Of a stretch of DNA of 43,888 nt, positions 7,947-14,917 are shown in pieces (within the stretch, counting starts at the first letter, position 1; every line of letters starts with the position of its first letter). This DNA comes from Comamonadaceae bacterium (GTDB lineage: Bacteria; Pseudomonadota; Gammaproteobacteria; Burkholderiales; Burkholderiaceae_C). Both the position numbers and the translations under genes were made by a program. The notes under the pieces are model-generated. The model worked only from the letters and a program-made list of their open reading frames with translations, ran no database searches and was not told where the DNA came from. The stretch is taken from positions 1 to 43,888 of the forward strand of contig QZKF01000020.1 in assembly GCA_003599455.1 (NCBI GenBank), in the 5' to 3' direction.

Positions 7947-9107
7947 TTAGCTGGTGCGACCCCAGGGCGAAGCGGCCGGTGCCGCGTGGGGCAGGGGCGG
8001 TGCTGCAGCGCTGCTGTCGGGCCAGGGGCCGGCGGCCGGAGAGGGGGGCGTCACGGAATCGGCGCGCGCGTGGTCGCGCAGGACCTCGGGCATGCGGTGC
8101 GCCACGAAGGTGCCCGAGCTCAGACCCAGCAGATACAGCAGCTCAGGGCCGAACGACGGCATGTCGAGATCGTCGTACACGTCGGCCAGAAACACCACGA
8201 CCAGGGCCACCGTCCAGGCCAGCATCTGGAAGCGGTAGATCGAATACCCCTCGCCGTCGGACACCAGCTCGCCGAAGAAGCGGCCGAGCACCCACCCCGG
8301 CATGGGGATGGGTTCGGTGAGGGGTTGGGTCGCGAGTGGTCTGGCGCTCTTGATGTAGGCATCTCCGACGGCGGTGCCTGCGCTGATGCCCAGCGTGGCG
8401 ACGATGGCGCTGTTGATCGTGTCGAAGTTGCCGGTGGCCAGCCAGATCACGAGGAAGGCCCCGAACACCACAAAGAACCAGAGCGCGAGTTGCACCTTGG
8501 CCAGGCTGAAACGCAGGGCAGGCAGCCCCTGGGCACATACCACGCGCTCCATCAGCAGGGGCGTGCGCACCGCGAGCGCGCAGAACGCGCCGGCGAACAT
8601 CAGCACCACGAAAGCCGCCAGCGCCATCCAGCGCGGGTTGAGCACCGTGAGCACGGCCTGACCGCCCTCCAGGGTGAAGCGGGTCTCGAACGGATCCTGC
8701 TGCTCCAGACCGACGCTGAAGCGCACCGGTCGCCCGAAGGTCAGCGGACTGAGCAGGTGGTCCCAGGTGCTGCGGTTGTCCGGCGTGATGCGCAGGTGGA
8801 ACTGCAGCGTGGCGTTGCGCAGGTCCACGGCGATCGGGTACAGGCCGGCGAGGGCGCGACTGTCGAGGTAGGGTACCAGCCGCCAGGGCGCGTGGCCGGG
8901 CTTGAGGCTCCACGCGGTCAGCCCGTCCACGTGAACCTCCAGTATCCTGTCCGCCTCAAGCTGTCCGTGGAGCTGCACCACTCGGGGTGCCGGGGTGTCG
9001 CTCGCGGCCACCACCGGTGACTGGCTCCAGGCCGACCCGGCCCAGAGGCCGATCAGCGCCCACAGGGCGATCACAAGGTGGCGCGCGGCGCGCGGTGGCC
9101 GTGTCAT
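7947..9107 (-). CDS. Membrane protein of unknown function with signal peptide (last gene of the paralogue/lysozyme operon)
   Basis: A 386-aa protein I do not recognise. An N-terminal hydrophobic segment ending in GSAWSQS looks like a cleaved signal peptide. Residues about 35-175 appear beta-rich and exported (VVQLHGQLEADRILEVHVDG and later RVSVGLEQQ-like strands). Four to five membrane segments follow (WMALAAFVVLMFAGAF, LALWFFVVFGAFLVIWLA, a weaker one at ATLGISAGTAVG, LAWTVALVVVFLADV, and LLYLLGLSSGTFVAH). A related motif recurs, LGISAGT and LGLSSGT, suggesting a duplicated membrane unit. The tail is Pro/Ala-rich and probably disordered. It starts 7 nt after the lysozyme stop, so it is very likely co-translated. 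A role as immunity, export or anchoring factor is inference. Confidence 0.75.
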   Translation of the reverse strand: MTRPPRAARHLVIALWALIGLWAGSAWSQSPVVAASDTPAPRVVQLHGQLEADRILEVHVDGLTAWSLKPGHAPWRLVPYLDSRALAGLYPIAVDLRNATLQFHLRITPDNRSTWDHLLSPLTFGRPVRFSVGLEQQDPFETRFTLEGGQAVLTVLNPRWMALAAFVVLMFAGAFCALAVRTPLLMERVVCAQGLPALRFSLAKVQLALWFFVVFGAFLVIWLATGNFDTINSAIVATLGISAGTAVGDAYIKSARPLATQPLTEPIPMPGWVLGRFFGELVSDGEGYSIYRFQMLAWTVALVVVFLADVYDDLDMPSFGPELLYLLGLSSGTFVAHRMPEVLRDHARADSVTPPSPAAGPWPDSSAAAPPLPHAAPAASPWGRTS

Positions 9108-9114
9108 GCTGACT

Positions 9115-9762
9115 TCAACCCAGGACGCTCAGCAACGATTCGGCCCGCTTCCACAGGACAAGCCGGTGGTCCAGGCCGATCAGATCGCCGTTGATGGCCA
9201 CGGTCAGGCGCTCGAACCCATCCTGCGTGCCTTCGTCGGCCAGGGCATTGCCGCCGATGTGCTGCCAGTACCAGCCGGCGGCGCGTGCGGCCTGTTCCGG
9301 CTCCAGCAGCTGGTCGGGCTGGTTGAGGAGGTCGAGCTGCAGGGCTTCGCCCGCCTCGGTGTACAGACGCCGGCCCGTGAGCTGCACCAGGCCGCGGCCG
9401 CGGAAGCGCCAGCCATCGCCACTGCCTTCGGGTCCGTTGCCCAGCCGGTTCGCGTAGACCAGGTTGGCCAGCGGTTCGGGCCGGTGTTCGTACTGGGTCG
9501 CGTCGTGTCTGCCGTTCGGATCATCGGGTGGCAGGTAGAAGTGGTGCGGCCAGACCGCGACCAGGCGGGGAGCGCTGTAGCTCAGGTTCTCCACCACGCG
9601 CCCGAACCCGTCCGACTCGTGGGCGATCTGGGCCAGAAAGGCGGCCTGGCGGGCCGCGGAATCGATCTGGAACTCGTCCATCGCCGCGGCAATCGGCTGG
9701 AGCCATGGCGCCACCTCGCTGACAGGGCGTTGGGCGAGCGCCGCGAGATCGTTGACATTCAT
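9115..9762 (-). CDS. GH19-family endolysin-type lysozyme (chitinase-like peptidoglycan hydrolase)
   Basis: A 215-aa protein with the compact GH19 fold typical of phage endolysins. The segment FLAQIAHESDGF contains the likely general acid Glu49, and VVENLSYSA supplies a second acidic residue at Glu58. WRFRGRGLVQLTGR is the substrate-groove motif, followed by an AARAAGWYW segment. It should cleave the glycan strand of peptidoglycan. There is no signal peptide or membrane anchor, so it would need another route to reach the wall. It lies 12 nt after the paralogue A gene and 7 nt before the membrane protein, with a GAGGATGAG ribosome-binding site. No tail, capsid, holin or spanin genes are nearby, so a simple prophage origin is not supported. 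Confidence 0.85.
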   Translation of the reverse strand: MNVNDLAALAQRPVSEVAPWLQPIAAAMDEFQIDSAARQAAFLAQIAHESDGFGRVVENLSYSAPRLVAVWPHHFYLPPDDPNGRHDATQYEHRPEPLANLVYANRLGNGPEGSGDGWRFRGRGLVQLTGRRLYTEAGEALQLDLLNQPDQLLEPEQAARAAGWYWQHIGGNALADEGTQDGFERLTVAINGDLIGLDHRLVLWKRAESLLSVLG

Positions 9763-9774
9763 GGCGTCTCATCC

Positions 9775-11265
9775 TCAAGTCTGGGACGGTGCATCGCCGC
9801 CCGGATTGGCCGCGGCAAAGGCGCTGTCGTCCCCCGACACATTGAGGAACCTGTCGGGGTAGTACTTGGTCATCCACATCTGCGCCAGCTGGGTGCGCGT
9901 GATGGGCTTGGTGTAGTAGTTGATCGGCACACCGACGCCGCCGGCGCGCGCGCGGTCGACGTAGTTTTCGAACGCCGTCAGCAACGAGTCGATGTTGAGC
10001 ATTCGCACCTTCTGGCCCTGCAGTTCCCCCAGTTTGCTGAGCACGCAGGTGACGGTCGCCTCTTTCATGTCGACGAGGTCCTTGCCCGTGCGGGCGGCCG
10101 CCGCCATGGTCTGCATGGTCTGCGTCTCGCTGTTGGCCGCGTTGGCGAGCGTGGCCAGCGCGGCCATCGTGCCGCCTTCGCCTTCGTCGGCGGCGAAGGC
10201 GCGCACCGCCGTCTGGACGTCCACCCCCTCGATGCCCAGGATCACGCCCGAGGTCAGCACGGTGACGTGCGAGCTGATGTTCTGCTTGCTGAGCAGCTCC
10301 TTCCTGTCCGAGGCGGTCTCGTCGTCTTCACCGATGCCGCCCGATGAGGACTTCCACCAGTCATCCTCCTCCGCCTTGGCCTGGTACACATCCGCGGTGG
10401 CCTCCATGTCCTGGCTGGTGGTGGTGGACTCGGTGCGCAGCACGTGCACCATGCCCACGAAACTCGAGCCGTAGGTGGCGCCCGAGATGATGCTGAACGA
10501 CTTCTCGTCGGGGGTGCCTTCCTGCTGGGCGATCCTTGCCAGGTTGCCCGGGTCCGCCTTGATCTTGTCCTGCGGATCCTTGAACAGCTGGTTCCAGACC
10601 CGGATTGCCTTGTCCACGTCGAGCACCAGCGGCGCCAGCACCGAGGCCTGGCGGTGCGTGCAGTTGGCGGTCAGCACCAGCGTGCCGGCCACCTTGTGCG
10701 CCTGCCGCTGGCGGTTGATCTGCTTGACCGCCGAATCGGCGATGTCGAAGGCCACGCTGTCAGCCCCGTCGCCTGCCGCCCCGCTGATGAACTTGCGGAT
10801 GGTGGAGACGGTGTTGTTGGCATTCTGTTCGTTCCGGTCGAACGAGAAGTACTGGGCGTCCATCTTGAGCGTGTCGGCCGCCAGTGGCATCGGCAGGATG
10901 GCCGTGCGGTTGTAGTCGATCGGGCTTTCCACGCCGGCGTTGACGAGTTGCACCTTGGCGCGCAGCTGCTGCAGCTTGAGTTCCTGCTCGATGCGGGTGG
11001 TGGCGTAGGCGGTGGCCGCCTTGTCGATCTGGGTTCCCACGTCTTCGATCTTGAGGGACAGTTCCGCCGGAATGATGTTCATGTTCATCAATTCGTCGAA
11101 GGTCATCTGCAGGCTGCGCTTGAGCTCGATGAAGGAGTTGAGCGTGTCCTGCGCCGCATCGATGGGCGCCTGCACGGCCGACATCTCCAGCAAGGTCTGC
11201 ATGGCCGCGGGGTGGACGACGCTGCCGAGCACGAGGGACGGTGAATAGGGTATGGAGGTGGGCAT
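9775..11265 (-). CDS. Unknown ~500-aa protein, paralogue A of a tandem pair
   Basis: A 496-aa protein without signal peptide or clear membrane segment; I do not recognise the family by sequence. It is closely similar along most of its length to the upstream neighbour at 11316-12848. Shared features are the start IPYSPSLVLG, ATTRIEQELK, SPIDYNRT, MPLAADTLKMDAQ, AGTLV-TA-CTH, DKAIRVWN-LF, SGAT-GSSFVGMVHVLRTE, LLSKQNI-SHVT and PINYY-KPITRTQLAQMW near the end. The N-terminal 100 residues look alpha-helical; the middle alternates strand-like and helical stretches. AGGAG stands before the ATG. It follows its paralogue by 50 nt and precedes the lysozyme by 12 nt. A MACPF/CDC-like pore-former fold is a possibility to test, not an identification. 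Confidence 0.75.
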   Translation of the reverse strand: MPTSIPYSPSLVLGSVVHPAAMQTLLEMSAVQAPIDAAQDTLNSFIELKRSLQMTFDELMNMNIIPAELSLKIEDVGTQIDKAATAYATTRIEQELKLQQLRAKVQLVNAGVESPIDYNRTAILPMPLAADTLKMDAQYFSFDRNEQNANNTVSTIRKFISGAAGDGADSVAFDIADSAVKQINRQRQAHKVAGTLVLTANCTHRQASVLAPLVLDVDKAIRVWNQLFKDPQDKIKADPGNLARIAQQEGTPDEKSFSIISGATYGSSFVGMVHVLRTESTTTSQDMEATADVYQAKAEEDDWWKSSSGGIGEDDETASDRKELLSKQNISSHVTVLTSGVILGIEGVDVQTAVRAFAADEGEGGTMAALATLANAANSETQTMQTMAAAARTGKDLVDMKEATVTCVLSKLGELQGQKVRMLNIDSLLTAFENYVDRARAGGVGVPINYYTKPITRTQLAQMWMTKYYPDRFLNVSGDDSAFAAANPGGDAPSQT

Positions 11266-11315
11266 GTGATGGCTCCTGAAATGGGCGAATGGGCATCAGG
11301 GGAACGGGACGCGGG

Positions 11316-12848
11316 TCATTGCGAGGTCGAGCCGTCGCCCGCGCCGCCGTCGGCGGCCGCGGGCTTGGGCGGTGGCACCCGCACGGTGTCGTCACCCGAT
11401 ATGCCCAGGTACTTGTTGGGGTAGTACTTGGCCACCCACATCTGCGCCAGCTGGGTGCGCGTGATGGGCTTGATGTAGTAGTTGATCGGCACGCCGATCT
11501 TGACGTTCTCGTCCGTGCCCGTGGCGGCCTTCACGTAGTCTTCAAAAGCGACCATCATGGACGAGATGTCCAGCATCTTGTTCTGGCCGTCGTCCAGCGC
11601 CGACAGGCCCTGCATCACGCTGGTGATGGCGGCCGACTTGAGCTGCACGAACTCGCCCTTGGTGCGCGCCGCGGTCGCGGCCTGGTGCACCGACTGGTTC
11701 TCCGCGCTCGTGAAATCCTGCAGCTTGAGCAGATCGGTCATCATGGCGTTCGGGTCGAAGTGGGCAAACTGCTTCACACCCACGCTGACCAGGTTGGATT
11801 TCAGCGTCGGGATATAGCCGGCAGTGATCAGCGTGACGTGCGAGTTGATGTTCTGCTTGCTCAGCAGGGACTTGATGTCCTGGGCAACGTCCTTGTCGAT
11901 GCCGAAACCGCCCCGGATCCCGGCAACCGCACTGCCCAGTTTCAGGCTCAGGTTCAGGCTGCTCGCGTCGTCCCTGGCGCTGTCTGTCACGTCCTGTTCG
12001 CTCTTGGTTTTCTCGGTGCGAAGCACATGCACCATGCCCACGAAGCTGGAGCCGAGCGTGGCGCCGGAAATGATGTTGAACGACTTCTCGGCTGGCGTGC
12101 CTTCCTGGTCGGCGATCTGCTGGATCATCGTCTCGTCCATGCGGATCTTGTCGTTGGCGGCAGGAAAGAGCCGGTTCCAGACCCGGATCGCCTTGTCCAC
12201 GTCCAGGTACAGCGGTGCCAGTACCAGCGACGTCTTGTGCGTGCACGACGCGGTGATCACCAGGGTGCCCGCGATCTTGTGCAACTGCCGCTGCTTGTTG
12301 ACCTGGTTCACGGCGGTCTTGGCTTGCTCGAACGACGCACCAATACCCAGGATGGAGGTGGACGCGCTGACGAAGGACTTGATGTTGGCGATCGTGTTTT
12401 CGTTGTTTTCCTTGTTCTCGTCGAACGAGAAAAACTGTGCGTCCATCTTGAGCGAATCGGCCGCCAGCGGCATGGTCTTGATCTTCGTGCGGTTGTAGTC
12501 GATCGGGCTCTCCTGGCTGGAGCTGACCATCTGCATCTTGGCGCGCAGCGGTTGCATCTTGAGCTCCTGTTCGATCCGGGTGGTGGCGTAGGCGAGGGCT
12601 GCCTTTTCCACGTCGTCGTCGACTTCCTTGAGCTTGTGGATGAGGTCCTTGGGGTCGATGCTCATGTTGATCAGTTCCTGCACGGTCATGTCCAGGCTGC
12701 GTCTCATGGAGATGAACGAGTTCAGGGTTTCCTGCGCCGCGTCGATCGGGGTCTGCACCGCCGACATGGCCAGCAGGTTTTCCATGGCGGCGGGGTCGAC
12801 GATGGCGCCGAGCACGAGGGACGGCGAGTACGGAATGGGGGTGGGCAT
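11316..12848 (-). CDS. Unknown ~510-aa protein, paralogue B of a tandem pair (first gene of the operon)
   Basis: A 510-aa protein, paralogous to the gene at 9775-11265. The start at 12848 (MPTPIPYSPS) matches the start of paralogue A and has AGGAG before it; an ATG 54 nt upstream is in frame but lacks support. The N-terminal region is strongly helical (KLKEVDDDVEKAALAYATTR). Strand-like segments flank two more polar helical insertions. Its second insertion holds LNLSLKLGSAVAGIRGGFG, an alternating amphipathic stretch absent from paralogue A. The C-terminus ends in a Pro/Gly/Asp-rich tail like that of A. No export signal is seen. It heads a four-gene operon with paralogue A, a GH19 lysozyme and a membrane protein. 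Function unknown. Confidence 0.75.
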   Translation of the reverse strand: MPTPIPYSPSLVLGAIVDPAAMENLLAMSAVQTPIDAAQETLNSFISMRRSLDMTVQELINMSIDPKDLIHKLKEVDDDVEKAALAYATTRIEQELKMQPLRAKMQMVSSSQESPIDYNRTKIKTMPLAADSLKMDAQFFSFDENKENNENTIANIKSFVSASTSILGIGASFEQAKTAVNQVNKQRQLHKIAGTLVITASCTHKTSLVLAPLYLDVDKAIRVWNRLFPAANDKIRMDETMIQQIADQEGTPAEKSFNIISGATLGSSFVGMVHVLRTEKTKSEQDVTDSARDDASSLNLSLKLGSAVAGIRGGFGIDKDVAQDIKSLLSKQNINSHVTLITAGYIPTLKSNLVSVGVKQFAHFDPNAMMTDLLKLQDFTSAENQSVHQAATAARTKGEFVQLKSAAITSVMQGLSALDDGQNKMLDISSMMVAFEDYVKAATGTDENVKIGVPINYYIKPITRTQLAQMWVAKYYPNKYLGISGDDTVRVPPPKPAAADGGAGDGSTSQ

Positions 12849-13009
12849 GGTCTGGCTCCTGAGGGTCCGATGGAAGAATGTTCCAGTGGCTGGAAGGCGC
12901 ATGCCGCCCCGTGGCCACCGATCCGTTGTGCATGCAACATGCGGTCAATCCTGTTGAATGGACACCAGGGACCGTTCTGCGGGAGTGGTGCGCGGGCGGG
13001 TCCTGGAAG

Positions 13010-13033
13010 GCCCGCGGTACCCACACCGCGGGC
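13010..13033 (-). terminator. GC-rich 9-bp hairpin just after the LuxR-type gene
   Basis: A perfect inverted repeat, GCCCGCGGT with ACCGCGGGC around a 6-nt loop, starts 11 nt beyond the stop of the minus-strand HTH gene. There is no T-run after it, so intrinsic termination would be imperfect. It suggests that the HTH gene and the operon starting at 12848 may be separate transcription units. Confidence 0.4.
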
Positions 13034-13043
13034 GGTGAACGAC

Positions 13044-13298
13044 TCAGCCGGACGCGCTGGAGCCTTGCAGGCCACTGCTGTAGCGCGTGGCCTGGCAGTA
13101 CGCGAGTTGTGCGCCGTTGTGCACGCCCAGCTTGCGACGCAGGTTGTCGCGGTGGGTGTTGACGGTGTACGGGCTGATGTTGAGCTGGCGTGCGATTTGT
13201 TTGGACGTCAGCCCATGGGCGATGAAATCAAGGATCTCGGCCTCCCGCACCGTCAGTGCGGTGTCCGGCTGAGCAAGCATTGCAGATGTGGCAATCAT
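13044..13298 (-). CDS. Stand-alone LuxR-type helix-turn-helix regulator, 84 aa
   Basis: The protein is little more than a GerE/LuxR DNA-binding domain: LTVREAEILDFIAHGLTSKQIARQLNISPYTVNTHRDNLRRKLGV, broken here as the scaffold helices, the recognition helix around SPYTVNTHRDNL, and a short tail. No receiver, autoinducer-binding or other sensor domain is present. An AGAGAGAGA purine run precedes the ATG at 13298. It resembles small regulators such as GerE in architecture. It lies 195 nt upstream of the paralogue/lysozyme operon on the same strand and is the obvious candidate for its regulator, although that is inferred only from proximity. Confidence 0.85.
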   Translation of the reverse strand: MIATSAMLAQPDTALTVREAEILDFIAHGLTSKQIARQLNISPYTVNTHRDNLRRKLGVHNGAQLAYCQATRYSSGLQGSSASG

Positions 13299-13473
13299 TT
13301 TTTTCTCTCTCTGATGTGGATGCGCCTGCGCCTTCTTTCAGCTCCTTCACGGCTGACAGCCCGCGACAGGCATTGGGCTTACCCCCTGGGTGTGATCACC
13401 CCGGCGGGTGGGACCGTTGCGTGGTGACGAGGTCAGTTTGCAGCGCGGGGGAAGAAGAGACGTGACGGACACA

Positions 13474-13539
13474 TCATGAAAATCTCATGAATCCATGACC
13501 CGATTCCGACCGCTTCACGCTGGGCGGTCGATCCATGAG
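13474..13539. repeat. TCATGA direct repeat and nested inverted repeats
   Basis: TCATGA, itself palindromic, occurs at 13474-13479 and 13485-13490, exactly 11 bp apart (one helical turn). CTCATG at 13484-13489 pairs with CATGAG at 13534-13539. Inside that pair CGACCGC (13507-13513) and GCGGTCG (13524-13530) form a perfect 7-bp stem with a 10-nt loop. The set looks like a regulator-binding region or cruciform; function is inferred from symmetry. Confidence 0.4.
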
Positions 13540-13622
13540 AAGGGGGTCTGCGCGACGCGCGCACCACCCCACGCGCGGCAGGGACGCAGCCACGTGGGTG
13601 GGGTGGGAAGCACCGGATCGAG

Positions 13623-13638
13623 CCGTCAGCCCTGACGG
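13623..13638 (-). terminator. Hairpin downstream of the iron alcohol dehydrogenase
   Basis: CCGTCAG and CTGACGG form a perfect 7-bp inverted repeat 14 nt after the minus-strand stop at 13653. No T-run follows on the transcribed side, so it is at best a partial terminator or an mRNA 3'-end stabiliser. Confidence 0.35.
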
Positions 13639-13652
13639 TTCGACGGCGGGCT

Positions 13653-14789
13653 TTACATGGCGGCGTGCAGCATCGCCAGGTAGTCGTCGGCGCTCGCCAG
13701 GCGCGGGTTGGTCTTGTGGCAGTGGTCGGCCAGGGCCCCTGCGATCACACGGTCGAACAGCGCGGGCGTGACGCCCATGGCGGCCAGGCCGGTGGGCAGG
13801 CCCAGGCGCGCATTCATGTCCACGATGGCCTCGGGCACGTCGCCGCCGCTGGCCAGCCCCATCGCATGGGCCATGCGTTGCAGGCGCTGGTCCTTCTTCA
13901 TCGACTCGGCCTCGGCGTTGAAGCGGATCACCGCGGGCAGGAACACCGCGTTGAGCGTGCCGTGGTGCAGGCGCGGGTTCACACCACCCAGGCTGTGGCT
14001 GAGGGAATGCACGCAGCCCAGGCCCTTCTGGAACGCCATCGCGCCCTGCATTGACGCGCTCATCATGTTCAGGCGCGCGTCCCGGTCCTGTCCGTTCTTC
14101 GTGGCGCGCTCGATGTGGGCCCAGCCACGCTGCAGGCCATCGAGCCCGATGCCGTCGGCCGGCGGGTTGAAGGCCGGCGCCATGAAGGTTTCCATGCAGT
14201 GGGCAATGGCGTCCATGCCGGTGGCGGCGGTGAGCATGGGCGGCAGACCGAGTGTGAGTTCGGGGTCGAGCAGCGCGGTCTTGGGCACCAGGTGCCAGCT
14301 GTGGAAGCCGAGCTTGCGTCCGTCGTCCACGATCACGATCGCCCCGCGCGCGACCTCGCTGCCGGTGCCGGCGGTGGTGGGCACGGCGATGAGCGGCGGC
14401 ACGCGGTCGGTGATCTTCGGTGAGCCGCCTTCGATGGTGGCGTAGGTCTTGAGCGGGCCTTCGTGCGTGGACGCGATCGCCACGCCCTTGGCGCAGTCGA
14501 TGGCGCTGCCACCGCCCAGCGCGATCAGGCCATCGCAGCCCTCGCGGCGGTACACATCGACCGCGGCACGCACGGCGGCCTCGGTGGGGTTGGAGGGCGT
14601 CTGGTCGAACACCGCGGGTTGCAGGCCGGGCAGGGCGGCGGTGGCCTTGTCCAGCAAGCCCGCGGCCTTCACGCCCGCGTCGGTGACGATCAGCGGGCGG
14701 CGGATGCCCACGCGCTCGCACTCGGCCTGCAACTGCGCCAGCGCGCCGAAGTCGATCAGGATGTTGGTCACATAAAGAATCTGGGCCAT
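13653..14789 (-). CDS. Iron-containing alcohol dehydrogenase
   Basis: A 378-aa NAD(P)-dependent group III alcohol dehydrogenase. GGGSAIDCAKG is the nucleotide-binding loop, TTAGTGSEV follows, and the metal site is built from MDAIAHCMETF, HSLSHSLGG and HGTLNAV (Asp plus His ligands). It would oxidise an alcohol or reduce an aldehyde or keto acid in the cytoplasm; maleylacetate reductase-like and lactaldehyde/butanol dehydrogenase-like activities share these motifs. The start at 14789 (MAQILYVTN) fits the family's N-terminus; longer in-frame extensions look non-coding. It is divergent from the esterase at 14918 across 128 nt. Confidence 0.9.
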   Translation of the reverse strand: MAQILYVTNILIDFGALAQLQAECERVGIRRPLIVTDAGVKAAGLLDKATAALPGLQPAVFDQTPSNPTEAAVRAAVDVYRREGCDGLIALGGGSAIDCAKGVAIASTHEGPLKTYATIEGGSPKITDRVPPLIAVPTTAGTGSEVARGAIVIVDDGRKLGFHSWHLVPKTALLDPELTLGLPPMLTAATGMDAIAHCMETFMAPAFNPPADGIGLDGLQRGWAHIERATKNGQDRDARLNMMSASMQGAMAFQKGLGCVHSLSHSLGGVNPRLHHGTLNAVFLPAVIRFNAEAESMKKDQRLQRMAHAMGLASGGDVPEAIVDMNARLGLPTGLAAMGVTPALFDRVIAGALADHCHKTNPRLASADDYLAMLHAAM

Positions 14790-14917
14790 GCGGGTCTCCG
14801 TGGGTGTACCCGGGCATCTGCGACCCGGCTGGCGAAAACTATACGGTTGACCCGGGACCTTGCCTATGGCGCGGGGGCCTTCGCGGGTCGCGCAAAAGAC
14901 AGCCACAATCGCATCCC

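Larger units (their letters stand above)
13299..13652. other. Intergenic region (354 nt) upstream of the LuxR-type gene
   Basis: No gene is seen here. It separates the LuxR-type gene (start 13298) from the stop of the iron alcohol dehydrogenase (13653). It holds an inverted-repeat cluster at 13474-13539 and a hairpin at 13623-13638, listed separately. The minus-strand promoter of the LuxR-type gene must lie here, but I could not pick a convincing -35/-10 pair. Confidence 0.6.

Noticed and set aside
9115..12848. Prophage remnant suggested by the endolysin-type lysozyme
   Set aside because: No tail, capsid, portal, integrase, holin or attachment-site repeats are visible, and the neighbours are paralogous unknown proteins in an operon.
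13653..14789. Specific call as maleylacetate reductase
   Set aside because: The shared metal and nucleotide motifs do not separate it from other iron alcohol dehydrogenases, and no chlorocatechol or resorcinol pathway genes are adjacent.
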